A stretch of 41,416 bases of DNA from Mnemiopsis leidyi (GCA_000226015.1 JH152843.1:299347-340762), one strand, 5' to 3'. Shown: positions 8,651 to 22,727, numbered from the stretch's first letter. Program-made: numbers and translations. The notes: a model not told the origin generated them from the letters alone.

Positions 8651-10282
8651 GTAACAACATAGCCAGTCAAATTATTATTTCTATACCAGCTATATTCGTG
8701 AGAATCTAATCTTGTTGTATTAGAATATGGAGCTGGGATAATCTCTGCAGAATCTGTGTCCCACCGTACTTAGAAGTTAGAACGTGGGAACTTCCGCTTT
8801 TACTTATAAAACTTTTTCTGACTTATCTGCAATAATTAAATTCAGTTATTGTATGATTGGTAATTTTACCACTACAGAGTACAGACTACTTCATTAACTA
8901 ACTCTAGGCAGAGTAGAATACAGTCAAATCAGACAAGTTCCTAAAAAAGTGGTTCACCAGACGCCCTCTCTTTCTCCCAGCCCTGTAATGACACCGTTCA
9001 GCCGGCCACCCTGAAATATTCGAGCCAATTTGTCGGTCGCTTGGTCGATACTGCCTTCCCGACGTCAAGTTACCTGATTTTCCTCGCACTACCGCAGTAA
9101 TTCAAACCATTATCGTGACCACAATTATAGAACCTGCTCACCCGGTCAGTTCCAACTGGGAGAGTGTTACAATCTTAAGTTGCAAGGTGTCGACCGCGGC
9201 TAATAATTAATGTTGCTGAAATACTCGATCAGTGCCTTGTAAATCAGTGAACCTTTTATAGGATTATTTCTGCTACTTGTAGTATTATTTAACATCTTTG
9301 CATTATGTTTCACAAACTTCACTACACATTTTATCCTCATATAGTAAGCGATGGATTACTGAGGGTATTAATACTTAAATATAAGCTACTCTGACCAGTT
9401 CCCAAGTCCTGGCGACGATCTTGATGTATGATATTTCACTCTTTTGATATTTTAGCCTGAGTCTTATCATTGGCTACTATAACGATACGCCTAACAGTAG
9501 ACCTAACTTATTCCTACAAGGCTACATTGTGCGATGCCACCGAAGTGTGCGCAAATAAATTTGAAAAGCTGTGATTTTCGAACTATCGACTTATTGATTG
9601 TACCTCTCTTTATTTTACTTGAATTGTAATTTCGGTGTACTTTATTGACAAAATTAACAATACGCTATAACAGTTTTGCATCTTTGATTACCCGGCTTCC
9701 GCTCAACACATACCTCATCATCATTCGGCATCTTATTTTCCTAAGTTGATGTGTTAATCTGTATTTATTCTGTTTAAGTTCTCTTCTATTTTTCCTGGAC
9801 TTTAAAAAATCTGAATAGGAAAATTAAACACAAGTAAGGTTTTACAATTTGCAGTCATCCAATCAGTAAAGTATCCAGCACTGCAACCTAAACACGCATA
9901 TCTTTTAAACTTTTCTCTGACGTGCAGCCGACACTTATTTCTTTAATTGCTGTGCAGAGTGTTGCAGCCTAAGGCTGTTAAGGTCTAACAAATAATTTTT
10001 CGGATTTCAGTAACCATTTTTGTGATTTTTAGGCTTTTTTCATAAATTCGTCATACGTTTTATTACATTAATTATTATTATTTATCGGCCGTACCTAATT
10101 TCTCATTGGTCAATCACTGTCACATAATATGAAAAAGTTATAACCCCTCTCCAAAAATACCTTCTCTATTAATCTGAACAACATATTCAGTCGTAAGACA
10201 ACTTGACATGTCTGAAGTCTGAACTTGTAGCAGATTATTACTTACTTAGGTATTTTTTGTTAAATTCCTTTATGCTTTCGGC
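8651..10282. other. Intergenic, no gene seen
   Basis: AT-rich DNA without a protein-like frame. The only open frames are short, shifted, and without recognisable motifs. No RNA gene is evident. Confidence 0.5.
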
Positions 10283-10905
10283 TAATATGATCAACGCACT
10301 AAATAAAAGTTCCTTGGGAGAATCTGAGACCATTCGGCTTCTTTATTCTTAATTAAAATTTTACTTTAGAGAGAGAGTATAGAGAGAGTATCCCATGATA
10401 TCGCTTGATATAGTATATTCTGTTATGTTTACTTTTATAATGAAAAATTTAAGCGCTTTGTGTAAGTTTGCTCTGCTGCAACATTCTTATGCTTCCGACT
10501 TTCGAATTGTTTAATGCGGGATTGCGGTATGTATTTTAACACGGTTTTTGCAGCTATTTAAATTCCAATAATTGATTTTTAATTTTTAATCAGACTTTAC
10601 CTTTTACGTCTTGTTTAATATGATCAACGCACTAAATAAAATTTCCTTGGGAGAATCTGAGACCATTCGGCTTCTTTATTCTTAATTGAAATTTTACTTC
10701 AGATTTCAATACTTATAGTTTTTTAGGGAGAGAGTATAGAGAGAGTATCTCATGATATCGGTTGTTATGGTATAATACATAACTTTTACGTTAAATGTTT
10801 GTTGACTAATATGTTTACTATTATGTTAAAAAATCTAAGCGCTATGTGTAAGTTTGCCCGTTGAAACATTCTGATGCTTATGACTTTCGAATTGTTTAAT
10901 GCGGG
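10283..10905. repeat. Direct duplication of a ~240-290 bp unit
   Basis: Copy 1 (10283-10520) and copy 2 (10616-10905) both run from TAATATGATCAACGCACTAA to GAATTGTTTAATGCGGG and share GAGAGAGTATAGAGAGAGTA. Copy 2 has about 50 extra bases. Between them (10531-10617) is the segment that also occurs at 8027-8113. Confidence 0.85.
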
Positions 10906-13037
10906 AGTCCGGAGTGTGCCGAGCAGTAATCTTATCGTCAAACACTGATTTTCACGCATCATTTTTTGCGGTGAACTTCGTTTTATCTGACCACATTAAA
11001 ATAAGATCGAATTCAAACTAATAGTATTAACTCTAGACGGTATAAGCTATGTTGAATTACTTCCTACTTTCTTCAGCTTAAAAGAAAAGTATAAGATAAC
11101 TTTTATATAAAAAGAAACGACAAAGCAGAGTTATGAAGAATCAGTCCAATCCCTTGTACTGAGCTGTCCAACATCCAAGAGAGAGTCTTTAACAATGTAG
11201 ATTCTACATTTCTCGCCTCACTTCATCTTCTACACTGTAGAAGATGAAGTGAGGCGAGAAATGGTAGGAGCTTCAAACTTACATCTGCATTAGTATTGTA
11301 CTAGCAATATGGTCCCGGGTTTACCTCCATTCTGGTGGTATGTCACGACCGGCATAGGCGGAGTTAAACGTCGTCTTGCGTTAAGATAACTTTCCTCGTG
11401 ATTGTGACGCAGAATATGAAAACTCTTAAAACTTAAAAGAACAATGGAAGATCATTCTCGATTCAGTAAAACTGACTTTTCCCAATTTTGTACTGGTCAC
11501 ACTAACAACAAGAGTGCCCAAAAGTCATTTGTTTATTAGCACTTTTTTGGAAATGTTTCCTGAAAGTTAATTGTCCAAGAAATATGACCTGTATAGAAAA
11601 ATTGATGTTAATTTTGCCTTACTGGTTATATTCCTCTTTTCTGAAACATTGCCAAAAATATTTTTCGAATCAGATAATCAGAGGCCGAGTGATAATCCCG
11701 AACAATTGCACAAGGAATGTACACAGAATGTACAATTAAATGTATTTAAATGTACACAAAATGTACAATGTACAAACTAGGTTCAGTCTTCCACCAGCGT
11801 AATCTCCCGTCGTTTATATCTTCATTAGCTAGAAATTGGACGACTTGTCATTTTACGATTTATTTCGCTTCAGCCAGGCGTCCTCTCGTGACAAAACGCC
11901 AGACTGTAAAATGGAATTTAATTTAACCGTCAAATTGATTTCGGAGAGCGACGTTCGGAATTAAATGTCTCGCTCCTTTACGCACTTTCTCGCTATTCTT
12001 ACTTACTTGCGTAGGTTTCAAGTGCAGTTTCTTTTAATAAAACGCTGTTTTTTTCGTCTAGAAATGATAGATGATTGCGAATTATTTTGAATTTAACGAT
12101 AGAATGTTCTGGAAGTAAATCAAAGTTATAGTACTGCTACTTACCCTTGATTTATGTGTCTTCTTTTACAGAATACCTAACATTTCATCGCAGTGATGTA
12201 TTAACGTTTTAATAAATGACATAGGATTGTAAGGAACTGTAAATAGTTAATAGGTCTCCTTCCTTTTTTATTCGTTATTGGGTAGTCAGTACGTGTTATG
12301 TACAACCTATATCAAAAATCTAATCTTATCGATTTTATTTGCAATATTATTTGATATACGCTACTTTAATGGCTAATAGTGCGATAAAACAATTGATTGC
12401 ACAAGTTGGCGCCGAATGCACATAAAGGCAGTCATGCCTCAAGACAAAGTCTGATTATTTATAGTTGTCTTTGTACGAGGTGGTGTTAGGTTCGCAAATT
12501 ATGTGACATAGGAGAGAAGGGTGCATGTCGTCAATTAACAGAGGTCTTCCATTACTCATCTGACCATTAATTGATTTGTAGGAAATTTTCTTTAGCCTTT
12601 AGTTGCAGCTCGACATGTCGAGGCTTAAGAAAAGTTGTATCCCTAAAATAGGACCATAAGCGGTTTCCGTGTAAGTTGTAATTAGACTGGTTTACCAGAA
12701 TTGAGTCTTTTTCATCACTTATATTGGGAACTTTTAAACAGAAAATATATGTACGTTGTCAATCACAAGAAAAAGTGTTTATATCCCCGTATCTATTGAA
12801 CAGACAACATTTGTGTGTTCAGTTGCGTCGTCCAGGGAATTATGCAAGTGTGCTGTCATAAGAAAAGGGTGGAGTAATACGATGAAGTAATTAGGTAAGA
12901 GTGTGTTATTCAGCCATAACTTCTCATACAGGGTTATTCTTTCTTATGTAATATTGAAGCAATTAGCAAGCCAGAATTGTACTTGAATTCGGCTTGAAGT
13001 GGCCATCCTATAAAGGTTTCGATGTTGGTTCAATGAT
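10906..13037. other. Intergenic, one palindrome, no gene seen
   Basis: Apart from the palindrome at 11207-11263 and TGTACA-rich DNA at 11715-11777, I find no coding-like frame, splice pattern or RNA gene in this AT-rich stretch. Confidence 0.45.
11207..11263. repeat. 28-bp perfect palindrome with 1-base spacer
   Basis: Positions 11207-11234 are the exact reverse complement of 11236-11263, with a single C between. The inner part is CTTCTACA C TGTAGAAG. A smaller palindrome, ATGTAGATTCTACAT, abuts it at 11195-11209. Both may come from a foldback or template-switch event. Confidence 0.9.
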
Positions 13038-13089
13038 TGTATATGATACTTTGTACCACATTTTGTATATGATACTTTGTACCACATTT
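13038..13089. repeat. 26-bp tandem repeat, 2 copies
   Basis: TGTATATGATACTTTGTACC plus ACATTT is repeated exactly at 13038-13063 and 13064-13089. Confidence 0.9.
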
Positions 13090-13467
13090 TCGGTCTTCAT
13101 TTTGGGTAGAAAATCTTAACCTTTAAGAGAACTGCTAGAATGATACACATACATTTTAAAAAATACATATGTAAGTTTCTAAAAACATTAAACATTTCCG
13201 AGCAATATAATATAATACCAATATTCAGTGAAGTAATGACTATATAGAGGGATGAAGACTGTCCAATAGACGATAGACCACCTTTAACTTCCTCTTCGTT
13301 TCACATTGATAGTTTTCCTGGCAGCTCAAAGTCAGTCGGTGCAGCCCGTTATGTTATCCAAGTAGTGTGACTTAGAGTGCATTAACTTTTACTGCTTCAA
13401 TTGTATAACCTACTTTGTTATTAACAGTTGTACAGTTACTGGCATGATAACTACATGTTAACATTTC

Positions 13468-13567
13468 GTGAGCTGTCTGGAGTGAGCTATCTAGAGTGAG
13501 CTATCTAGAGTGAGCTATCTAGAATGAGCTATCTAGAGTGAGCTATCTAGAGTGAGCTATCTAGAGT
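13468..13567. repeat. 14-bp tandem repeat, about 7 copies
   Basis: GAGCTATCTAGAGT is repeated head to tail; the first unit is variant (GAGCTGTCTGGAGT) and one has AGAATG. Each unit holds the palindrome TCTAGA. Confidence 0.95.
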
Positions 13568-16500
13568 GAAATTTCCATACCTCAACCTTTTTAAGCTTGT
13601 TTGTCATGCTTGTTGGTATTTGAGTATTTAGTTAGGCTGCTTACTAAGACACATCTTGTTTTCCTTTCATTTCCTTGCTCTAGCAGAGCAAGACGGTTTC
13701 CTGGAAATTCACTTCATGAAACTATTTTATCATGACTCTCAATTCAGTTTTGCTTTCTGTTTCTCCGGTACAGACGTGCATTAGAAAAAGTGAATTTGAG
13801 ATATCAGTTAACAAGATGATCTTAGTTATGAGAATGGCATTGTAACTTTCAAGAAAAATTTTGCGTCTGATGTTCACAAACATTAAACGATGTAAATATT
13901 TCTCCAACCATGTGCGAACACGATATCGGTTTTTCCTTGAACGCGCATATACTCATCCACAACTTTCGACCTCTGTTTCGAGTTCATAGGAGAGGTAGGA
14001 TGTAAAATTATTATGGTAACGCGCACTATTATGTTTGTGATCAAAGTTGCGTTTCAACAACTACTGTGACAATATGCGCGGCTTTGCGCGCAGCAATACA
14101 AATTAAACTGACTGCACATGGTTATATACGAGACTCGTTCAGAAGACTTGTGAAAACATAGCTCTTCTCATTTCTTTGATCACTTGCATAACATACTACT
14201 ACTGAATTCACTACTGCAACATAATTCAGAAGTCTCTCCAGCTCAACGTTACTAATTACACGATTTTTTCATACACTATACAGTTAAGGAGATAGAGATC
14301 TCGCCTCTATTATCTTATATTATTTTCTATCAGCGCTGTTACAAAATGTGTATCAAGTGATGTGCTGAAATACTTTTTGACCCGCTCGCAGCTAAATGTT
14401 TTATACCAGTTAACTGACAAAAGGCAAACTTTACAGTGATTTCCTTGATATGTTTTGGACAGGTTTGCGATTTTTGGCCCTTTATCAACAATCCAGTTTA
14501 TAGCGAAGCCTTTTAGTGAACCGATTGCCATGACTCCGATAGGGGCACGATGTCTAAAATAATGAGTCTAATTACTTTTCGAGATCTTCATGTCCCAAGT
14601 GTGCAACGAAAATGACCCATTAGAGTTTACTTGATGGTGTTTTATCTGTCTCAGTTCAGCTGATTCAGCGCCCTGTCAAGATATCAACCACTGCTGAACA
14701 CCAAAAGTTTTTAATTTTCCTGGTGCCCATTGGCCACTGCCCCCAACTGATCGCTGGTATAGCATGCACCCGGTACTTATTCTTTTTACTCCTGTGAGGA
14801 CTAACTCCAGTGAGTTTTATTCTTGCTTGGGGATCTTTGTCTTCGTTGGTTAGTTGGGAACCGTCGAGAGAGCCACGCAGCGGCCGGTTACTTTGATCGG
14901 AATGAAATTCACTATTTAGAGTCGACGAGATTGGAGGTGTGTTTCCGAGCCCACTTCTCCTGAGTTTCGACTTCCTATGTGCTGGAATGTTTAAAGTTGG
15001 TATGCAACACTCAATTAATTGAGCACCGTCATACTCACGATAATTTACTATCAGTATCATCATATACGCTCTTTCTTATGATATCTCACGTACGTTGATC
15101 ATTATGATTAACTTTAAGTTGGTGTTGCGTTCTTCTTAGGTAGGTGCTTGTGAAAATAATTCGTTGGTTGAATTCTTACTTTAAGTAAGAGTTAAGACTG
15201 GAGACTTTGTGATATAGAGAAGGGAGACTAACGGTAGGGTGTGATAACTGATGAGTAGAATTGATTTGAATCTCTCAAGGTCTGAATAAATTAGCGTCCA
15301 AAAATTCTTGGAATTTCTTGCCGAAAACGTTGCGTTTTAACCCTACAGATCGTTTGTTCATTACAGTATTTGCTACTGAAAGTCTATTTCGAACTTTACT
15401 TTCGTTACTTTCGTTCATGGACAATAAATAAATTCCTTTAGAAATATCATCTCATGGCCTCGTCTGCTTTTTAGTCCAAAAATGGTTGCATAAAAAAAGA
15501 GTGTTGTGTCATTTAACTTGATGATGCACGTGTCTCCGCTCTTGGGTGAATTTAACTTTTAAGTAAAAACCTCAACCTTTACTAAGGCCTATACTGCCGT
15601 GAAAATCTCTTTCGTTTTGCTACTACTGACAATCCAGTATCCACCATAAAAGTTAAATGACAGATAGTAATTACACAATATGGAGTTCGACCTAAGCTAT
15701 AGCTGCGATCAAATATCTGTTGACGATTTCACATGTACCAATAATAGCACATTTGTCGACTAATGTAAATTTTGCACAAATATTTCACTCTTGCCGACAG
15801 TTATTGTCAGGTTTTGTCCTTTAGGTTTTCCCATTTTTTGTAGAACAAGTCTGCCAGCGTGTTTAATGTTATGGTGACTACAAAATCTCTTGAACATCTC
15901 ATCTCAATATATCTTTTAGTTTTATGCCTTAACCAACAAAGAGAGAATTATATGCAACTTGTCGACTCTTTAATTTTATCAGTTTGCTATCAGCACGGCA
16001 GAAAAGCACAAACTTTCAGAATTATCCGGAGGCGTGCTGACACAGAATCTTTTTAGTCCAATCGCTTGGATGTCCTGTTACTGGAAGCGTTGTAGTTATC
16101 CTGAATTAAACACTTCATGTCATCCACGTTAACTGTCCTGTCGGGTCCCCGAAACGTCTGACAGTTGCGACAAATTGGAATGTCGAAGTTTCTACACTCC
16201 TCACGTCATACTTTGAATTCGAAGTGGTTGTTGTTAATGAAGTGACAAAATCACCGCAGTCAGCCTTGCAATGGCACTACTTAGAGTGAGAAACTCTGAA
16301 GGCTATGTCTATGAGTATGACTTTAACTTTAAAAGCTTCGGAATCCATTGCAGATTTGTTGACCATGTTGTATACTGTTGTTCAACAATAGTTCAATACA
16401 CCTTACTTTTCACAATGGAATGCTTAACATACGCAAGCCAGGCCCTGCTTTTTGCATTCATTGTTTTCTAGTAGTAGTACAGTGTATGACTAAAACATTC

Positions 16501-19500
16501 GATCGTTTATCACCCAATAAAGCTACTTTTGATTAGTAATTATACTTGAAACTTATTATTTCTGGCAGAGTAACATTGGGAATAATTTTTATCAGGGCAT
16601 CAGCGTCCTCTTAAATCATGTTAGCTTCTTGCATCGGGTAAATTAAAGGAGGGGTCTTTAGAGGAGGGTTCTGTGGCGCCACACAAAAAGTATTAACGTT
16701 ATACTTATAGTATGAGTTATGACAAGAAATCGACGCGCTGTTGCAATATCAGGGGGTGGCTCTTTCTTCAAGATGCTGATGTTGTGCTGACACGAAACAA
16801 CATTAATTTTCTTATAATAATTTTCTTAATTAACTTTCTTATATTGGCCATCATAAAAACTTCGTCTGATTTTGATGAAGATTGGTATTTTTTTCCACCT
16901 GAGGTCAATTATCTCTGACTGTTTCAAAAAAGGTCACTTAGTGGATTTATTAGGTGGAACACAATCAGAAGTTTTTGGGTCAATCCGGCACATTTTTGTA
17001 TTTTCCTAGTAGGATAATAAATTATTTGCCGCAACGTTATAAATTAGGGAATGATTACACCTGATTATTAATTATACTCACTGCCTCGCTTGCTGCACCG
17101 CACCCCACATCCATATCTACTAATCAAATGATTGCTATAAGATTGAAAAATCCATTCTACGTCAACATAATCCTAACAGGAAAATGTGTTTTTGATAATT
17201 GGATTGTTTCCAGTTACTTTTTTTCGTGGTTTTTGCACATTCTTCGAATTCCACGTTTTGGGGATTGACAACGCAGAAATATTACTCTGATTGTGTCAGT
17301 AGATTTGACATAAATGACAATAAACACTAAACAGGTTCAGGGCTGCTTTCAAGCCGGCCGACCGAAGCGGTTAATGTGCTTCAAATATCCAGTAAAAGAT
17401 ATACAGCGCTTCTCATTTAACCTGACATATGTCAAGTAGCTTAATTTAAGTCATTAGATTTTGTTAACAGTTGCTTGATAGGTCACTATTGTTCTACAGT
17501 GCTGCCAGTTTGGCTCGTTCCTTTGTTTGCTTGCCGCACTTGTAGCAGCATTAAGCGTTTGAAATGGGGGAGGGGTGCACTATCATAATCATAACATGTA
17601 TAACATGCGGCCCATTATGATTCCGAAAGGTGACTTTTCAGAATTATGAGCTGTGGTTTATGGTTCAGAATGTTGACGATTTATTAAACGTGACCGATTA
17701 TTGACCACGGCGGAGAGACTTATGTCCAAGTTCTTTATTCACATGACAGAGCGAGTTATCTGTTCCGTTCTATTTTTAGACCAAACTTTCATATTTATTA
17801 TTTCTTTTATTTATTGCTTAATTTATACATCATCAACAACAACTTTATCATGTTTATCCTCAATAATTTCTGACGAGGAATATTTTTGAGCAATGATTCC
17901 GAGGAAGCAATTTCTGTTGATAAAATTATAGTGGCTGACGTTTAAATAACTGACATTTTAATGACCAATCGATTTATTTTCTTCACATGTTAAACTTGGA
18001 AATGCGGCCCAAATCTTTATTTTAATTATTGCAGCTGTCACAAATTAGGTTAACTCATTGCACTTTTAAACAGACAGATTCGCTTTTAAATTACGTAATT
18101 TTACAGTAAAAGCTCATGCTTTTCGATTCCTGGTAATTCGAAACTAATCCTTCGATACAATCTGCGTAATGTTAAGACTTAAGTGTTCTACGAGCAATGA
18201 CGATTGCATATTGAGTTAGGATCAGTTGGTCCGCTTTCCCGGCTAGACCTTTTGTAAAGTGTTCTACAAGTTATAGTTTAATAGCTAACTCCTTAAGATA
18301 ACTATTTAGTTTTTATAACTAACTCTACAATGGAATTGTTTCAATTTCTGCTTTGAAATAGACTTTCTATAAATAAGTAAATGTTTCAATTTGTGGCATT
18401 CTCTGCAAGGATACGAAGTGACTTAATTAGTTTACTAGCGAATCAACATTTTAATTGTTTTCGGTTATTTGCAGGTATGGCTGAATTTTGAGTCATTTTT
18501 AATCTGCTTTTAACTTTGGCCGTGATTCAAGTCAATACGAGGGACAGCACTATAATGAGTAATGGAAGGAACTTTGAAAGATGAACTTGATAGGAAAGCA
18601 CGGAAACTCGAAGTTCGAACTGACATGATTTACGATTTGACCAAATGGAGCCCGCTGTCAAGCATTTGTCATGATGGTTTTAATTCCTCCGCAATCTTGA
18701 AATTTTAAAATATCCTCTCAGGTACCAAATATGCTGATTCTCATAGTAAATTTCGATTGAGCTTCATTTAACAAAGTTACACCTGAAGCTATAATTAAAA
18801 ATTGACTCATTTTTCTCTGATAGCAGCAAGTAGTTATTAAGTCTCGTTCTTTAGATTTAGTAGCTTTGTTGATTTTCTCTGTAGACTTCAAAAGTTTCCT
18901 AAATACACATTTTCAAGTCTACATAAGTCTAAATTTGACGCAGTTTTGCTATAGAGGATATGTTGGTGCGTCCTAATGAAAAAGTTGAGTGCGCCAGAAT
19001 TATGATCAAGTAGTTAATTAAAGTTTCCAGATATTGAATCATACTAGCTCCAATGCAGCCTGAGCGTTCGACAGTATCCTTTTAGCTATCTGTCATGCTT
19101 ATAACGGAATTTAAGTATGCACTTTCATAAATCGAATCCCATTTTTTTCAGGAAGTTAGCTTTAGTATCATCTTTACAATTGTATGGAATGTTTGGTTAG
19201 TTGAATTGTTGTACCATTTTTACTAATTTAACTTCAATCATTATAAGCATTTTCAATTCATACAACTATACCACTGCACCAACCGACTGACTAAGATCCT
19301 TTCCATCCTTTTGAAAAATGTTGGTGACCACAGCGTAAACTTTGAGGCCAAACCCCCTGTATTTTTCAGAAAATTTATTTCTTATCGAAGTGCTTTTTAT
19401 ATCTATGTCCCCAGTTTATATCTAGTTTCTCCAAAGAGAATGCTAGATAAAGTCTTTTAAAGAAGTGTTTTTGATACCACCAAGTCCCAAACAACAACGC

Positions 19501-20141
19501 CCTTATTCCTAAGTTTGTTAATTCCTAACTTTGTAGTCTGAAGAGGATGTGGTATATTTCGATTTCGCACGTCTAAAATAGAAAATTGCACATTCCCTGC
19601 CTTCACACATAATAAGATTTTTGAGTTAAATAATCATCTCCTGACAATGAGCCATGATTTTCTGTCTACTTCCAGGATACCTAATTGTTGCTGTAAAATT
19701 TTTATTATCCGAATAAGGGGAAAGGACAGACTCGACTCATGTCAGCTTACAACATTTTTGATTTTTGTGTCGCCAGGCACAAAATGGAGCTTCATCGCAC
19801 TGTGTTGTTTGTGATCCGTGTTTATTGAGCCGTGGGGCGTGACTGCTGGCAGACGATTAGTGAAATAAGTAGTGTTTCATTGTTCATACCTCATTCCATA
19901 CCCAGCCAAAGATAGCCGGCTAAGTGCTAACGTGCTAGCGTCAACCTGATCTCGTGTATGATAGTATCAGCCGGCTTCATCAATCTAATTTTCAAAATAC
20001 CCTTGAACAATCGATTACCTTTGTGCACAGTTCACCCGACCTCCCTTCCCCTATTTTGATGGCTGTATGATTAATGAGAATCACTTTAAAAGTTACTTCA
20101 CTTCTCAGAAAGCCAGTAGTATCATACTTCTGGAGACCGTT
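13568..20141. other. Intergenic, no gene seen
   Basis: About 6.5 kb of AT-rich DNA. The longest frame (132 codons, minus strand, 15063-14665) and a 66-codon frame with hydrophobic stretches at 16271-16471 have no motif or splice support that I can see. No repeats as clear as those on either side. Unseen exons or RNA genes are possible. Confidence 0.4.
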
Positions 20142-20329
20142 AACATGTTGACGACGATTAACACATGTTTATTGAAAGCTTCTGCAACAACAAACTCGTA
20201 TCTATTTATGTCTATTATAACCCCCTACAAATTTTAACATGTTGACGACGATTAACACATGTTTATTGAAAGCTTCTGCAACAACAAACTCGTATCTATT
20301 TATTTCTATTATAACCCCCTACAAATTGT
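20142..20329. repeat. 94-bp tandem duplication
   Basis: Two nearly identical 94-bp copies begin AACATGTTGACGACGATTAA at 20142 and 20236. They differ at only a couple of positions (for example TTTATGTC/TTTATTTC). A short start of a third unit, AACATGTTC, follows. Confidence 0.95.
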
Positions 20330-20511
20330 AACATGTTCCTCCTCGTCTAACGTCTCATTCAGTACTTTTCAGTAAATGGTTTACAACTCTCGGGCCTCTT
20401 TCAATTTGGCACCTTTCGTAGTCTCTACTTTTAGGGCATCATTAACTCTTAATGATCGATTAAGAATGACACAATTTTGTATGACGTTTCTTAGAGCTAT
20501 TTACCCTTCCT

Positions 20512-20655
20512 AGTGATACCAGGTAGTGCTATAAATGATACCAGGTAGAGCTACCAATAATACCAGTTAGTGCTACCAATAATACAAGCCACAAGGTAGT
20601 GCTACCAATAATACAAGGTAGTGCTACCAATGATACCAGGTAGTGCTACCGTACT
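20512..20655. repeat. Degenerate ~20-bp tandem repeat
   Basis: About six units of GATACCAGGTAGTGCTACCA with variants (ATAATACAAGG, GTTAGTGC). GGTAGTGCTACC is itself nearly palindromic, so the array is also rich in small inverted repeats. Confidence 0.85.
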
Positions 20656-22727
20656 CAAGTACCACACAGACGATATTCCCCTAGCTGTCCACAGCAGGTG
20701 TATGGCTGCTAGACATCTCGACTTCGGTACTTCCAGTTGAAAACAAGTAAGGGAAATAGGGACTCATTGTAAGTGTTTAACTACAGGAACTTCTAAATTC
20801 TTCTCCCATCTCTCTGAATATTGTTGATCACGTACTCAGGATATCGAAATATCCTGAAATTCCCACACATTTTTCCGAAACTTCGCAAGCTCGCACAACG
20901 AGCACGTTTGTCCTTTTACCGACCCTCACCAAAATAGCCGACAGTGGTGACTGGTAGCTGGCGTGAACTTGAAATATCCGGCTTCTTCCTTTCTACCAAG
21001 CCCACTGGCTGGTTCTGGCATTTGTCTGTCTTGAATTCACGGTGCCTCGATACGCCTTTGTTAGCAAGTTTTCCCGATTTCCGGCGTTGAAGTGTTTCGG
21101 TACCACAGTAGCTGTTGAGTCGCAAAAAAATAATTTAAGCAGACTGTTGTCACCGTTGTTAAAATCTTCTTGTAGTAAGATCTCATTGGAAAGATCTTTA
21201 AAACTCGAATGAGCTTGTTAGTCTATGGTTAAATTATCACAGCGAGACAAATGGCTCATTAAGTAGTTATGTCACATGTTCTTTTTGAAGCGGTTATTTC
21301 AACAAATATCATAAGTTTCAGTTCCAGGCTATTTCTCTGGTTTGTCATAGCTGACGATATCGCGGTATTATTCTTGTTCTATAATGCTTACAATGAACCA
21401 ACAGTTGCAAAGATTTAATTGCGATGATGGGACAGAAGCTATAAGGTACTACTACTAGAATTAATTTTTCAAAATCTTCTTAGGTTTTTACCTTCTTGAT
21501 TAGGAATAAGATCTGATGAATTCACGGATTAAGTGCTTACTTCTGTTACTTTTAACTAATCCAAATTACCTTAATTTGATTAAGCTTCTTGGATGGTTTT
21601 CTCTATAAAGTGTAGACACTTTTGTATTCTTCTACTGAAAATATGATCGATTATTATCTAGTAGGATTATAATTTATTAATCATGTATCTCCATTCTCCA
21701 AAATGTTGAAATAGCTTTTTCTGATTCTCTCCACTTGCACAGCGCCACAGCAATTTCCTCCAAAACGCACTGTGTTTTCGAATTTCTGATTAATTTCGGT
21801 TTCAGCTATGCGATAACTAATGATGTCTGCTACAAAAACCCAGCCATGTAACGCACTATTAAATTTTGAGGGCTACCTTTTAGCATTCATAATGATCGCC
21901 GGTTAACGATCGTTTCGCAATGCGTAATTGTCTAGCCTCGAGCAGTGACCATATTATCAATATCCAATATTGAGCAAGTGGACCGCGAGTGTCGACCTTA
22001 TTTGTCAAGATACTTCAGCACGATCCGTATCTTATTTTTTGTTCCGTTGATCTATTGAGTTCACTCACGGAGTTGATAAGATACTGCTTTGCGTGCATAG
22101 TAGGTCATTTAATTTCTATTAGTTTCTGAAATATATATTATGCATTCTCATCTGAATGCAGAAAATTTTATCGTTTCCGTACTCAGACCCTTATCTATAT
22201 CAGGCGAAACAAGTAGAAACAGCCGATTATTCATTCCAATTTTTATCTGTTGCCCAATTTTACTTTTCGTCTTCTCGCAGTTTCAAGTATCAACATGTTG
22301 AGAGGAATTTATAGATTCTTTTGTTCACCGAACTGAAAAAATTAGCATTGTGATTGGTTCGGCAGGTTGTTGGTGCTAATGTGATTGGCTTTCACGTTCA
22401 AGGCTGTGTCAAACACCCTCGCGGTATATCGAACACGATAAAATTTTATCCTTGCTCTTATCATCTGGTGCTGATAACTTTACCGTGTCCCTAAATTGTG
22501 TTTTCTATCAAATTAGTTCAGCTTAATTACGACTAAGGTCATTGTGGGACCTCATTTTTCTATACTTCCTAACTTTCAGAATTCAGATGTTGAAGGACTG
22601 TTTTTCGATTATAGATCCTATTTGGTACGTGATTCCTCATATGCTATGGTTAGTAGCAACTAGCAGTACTTGGAGCTGTTAAGAGAAAAATTTTGTTTAT
22701 TGTCCAAGTTGTTCTATCGTTATTTCA
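20656..22727. other. Intergenic, probable upstream region of GPCR gene
   Basis: AT-rich DNA with no protein-like frame of note. It should include the promoter or 5' UTR of the GPCR gene at 22818, but I cannot point to a specific element. Confidence 0.4.

Noticed and set aside
14665..15063. 132-codon minus-strand frame
   Set aside because: No motif, signal peptide or splice evidence; composition is not clearly protein-like.
16271..16471. 66-codon plus-strand frame with hydrophobic stretches
   Set aside because: Short, isolated, no recognised family; expected by chance in 15 kb of intergenic DNA.
17350..17400. GGCCGACCGAAGCGGTTAAT, like a tRNA-Leu/Ser A box
   Set aside because: No B box (GGTTCRANNC) or paired stems follow at the right distance; at most a decayed SINE.
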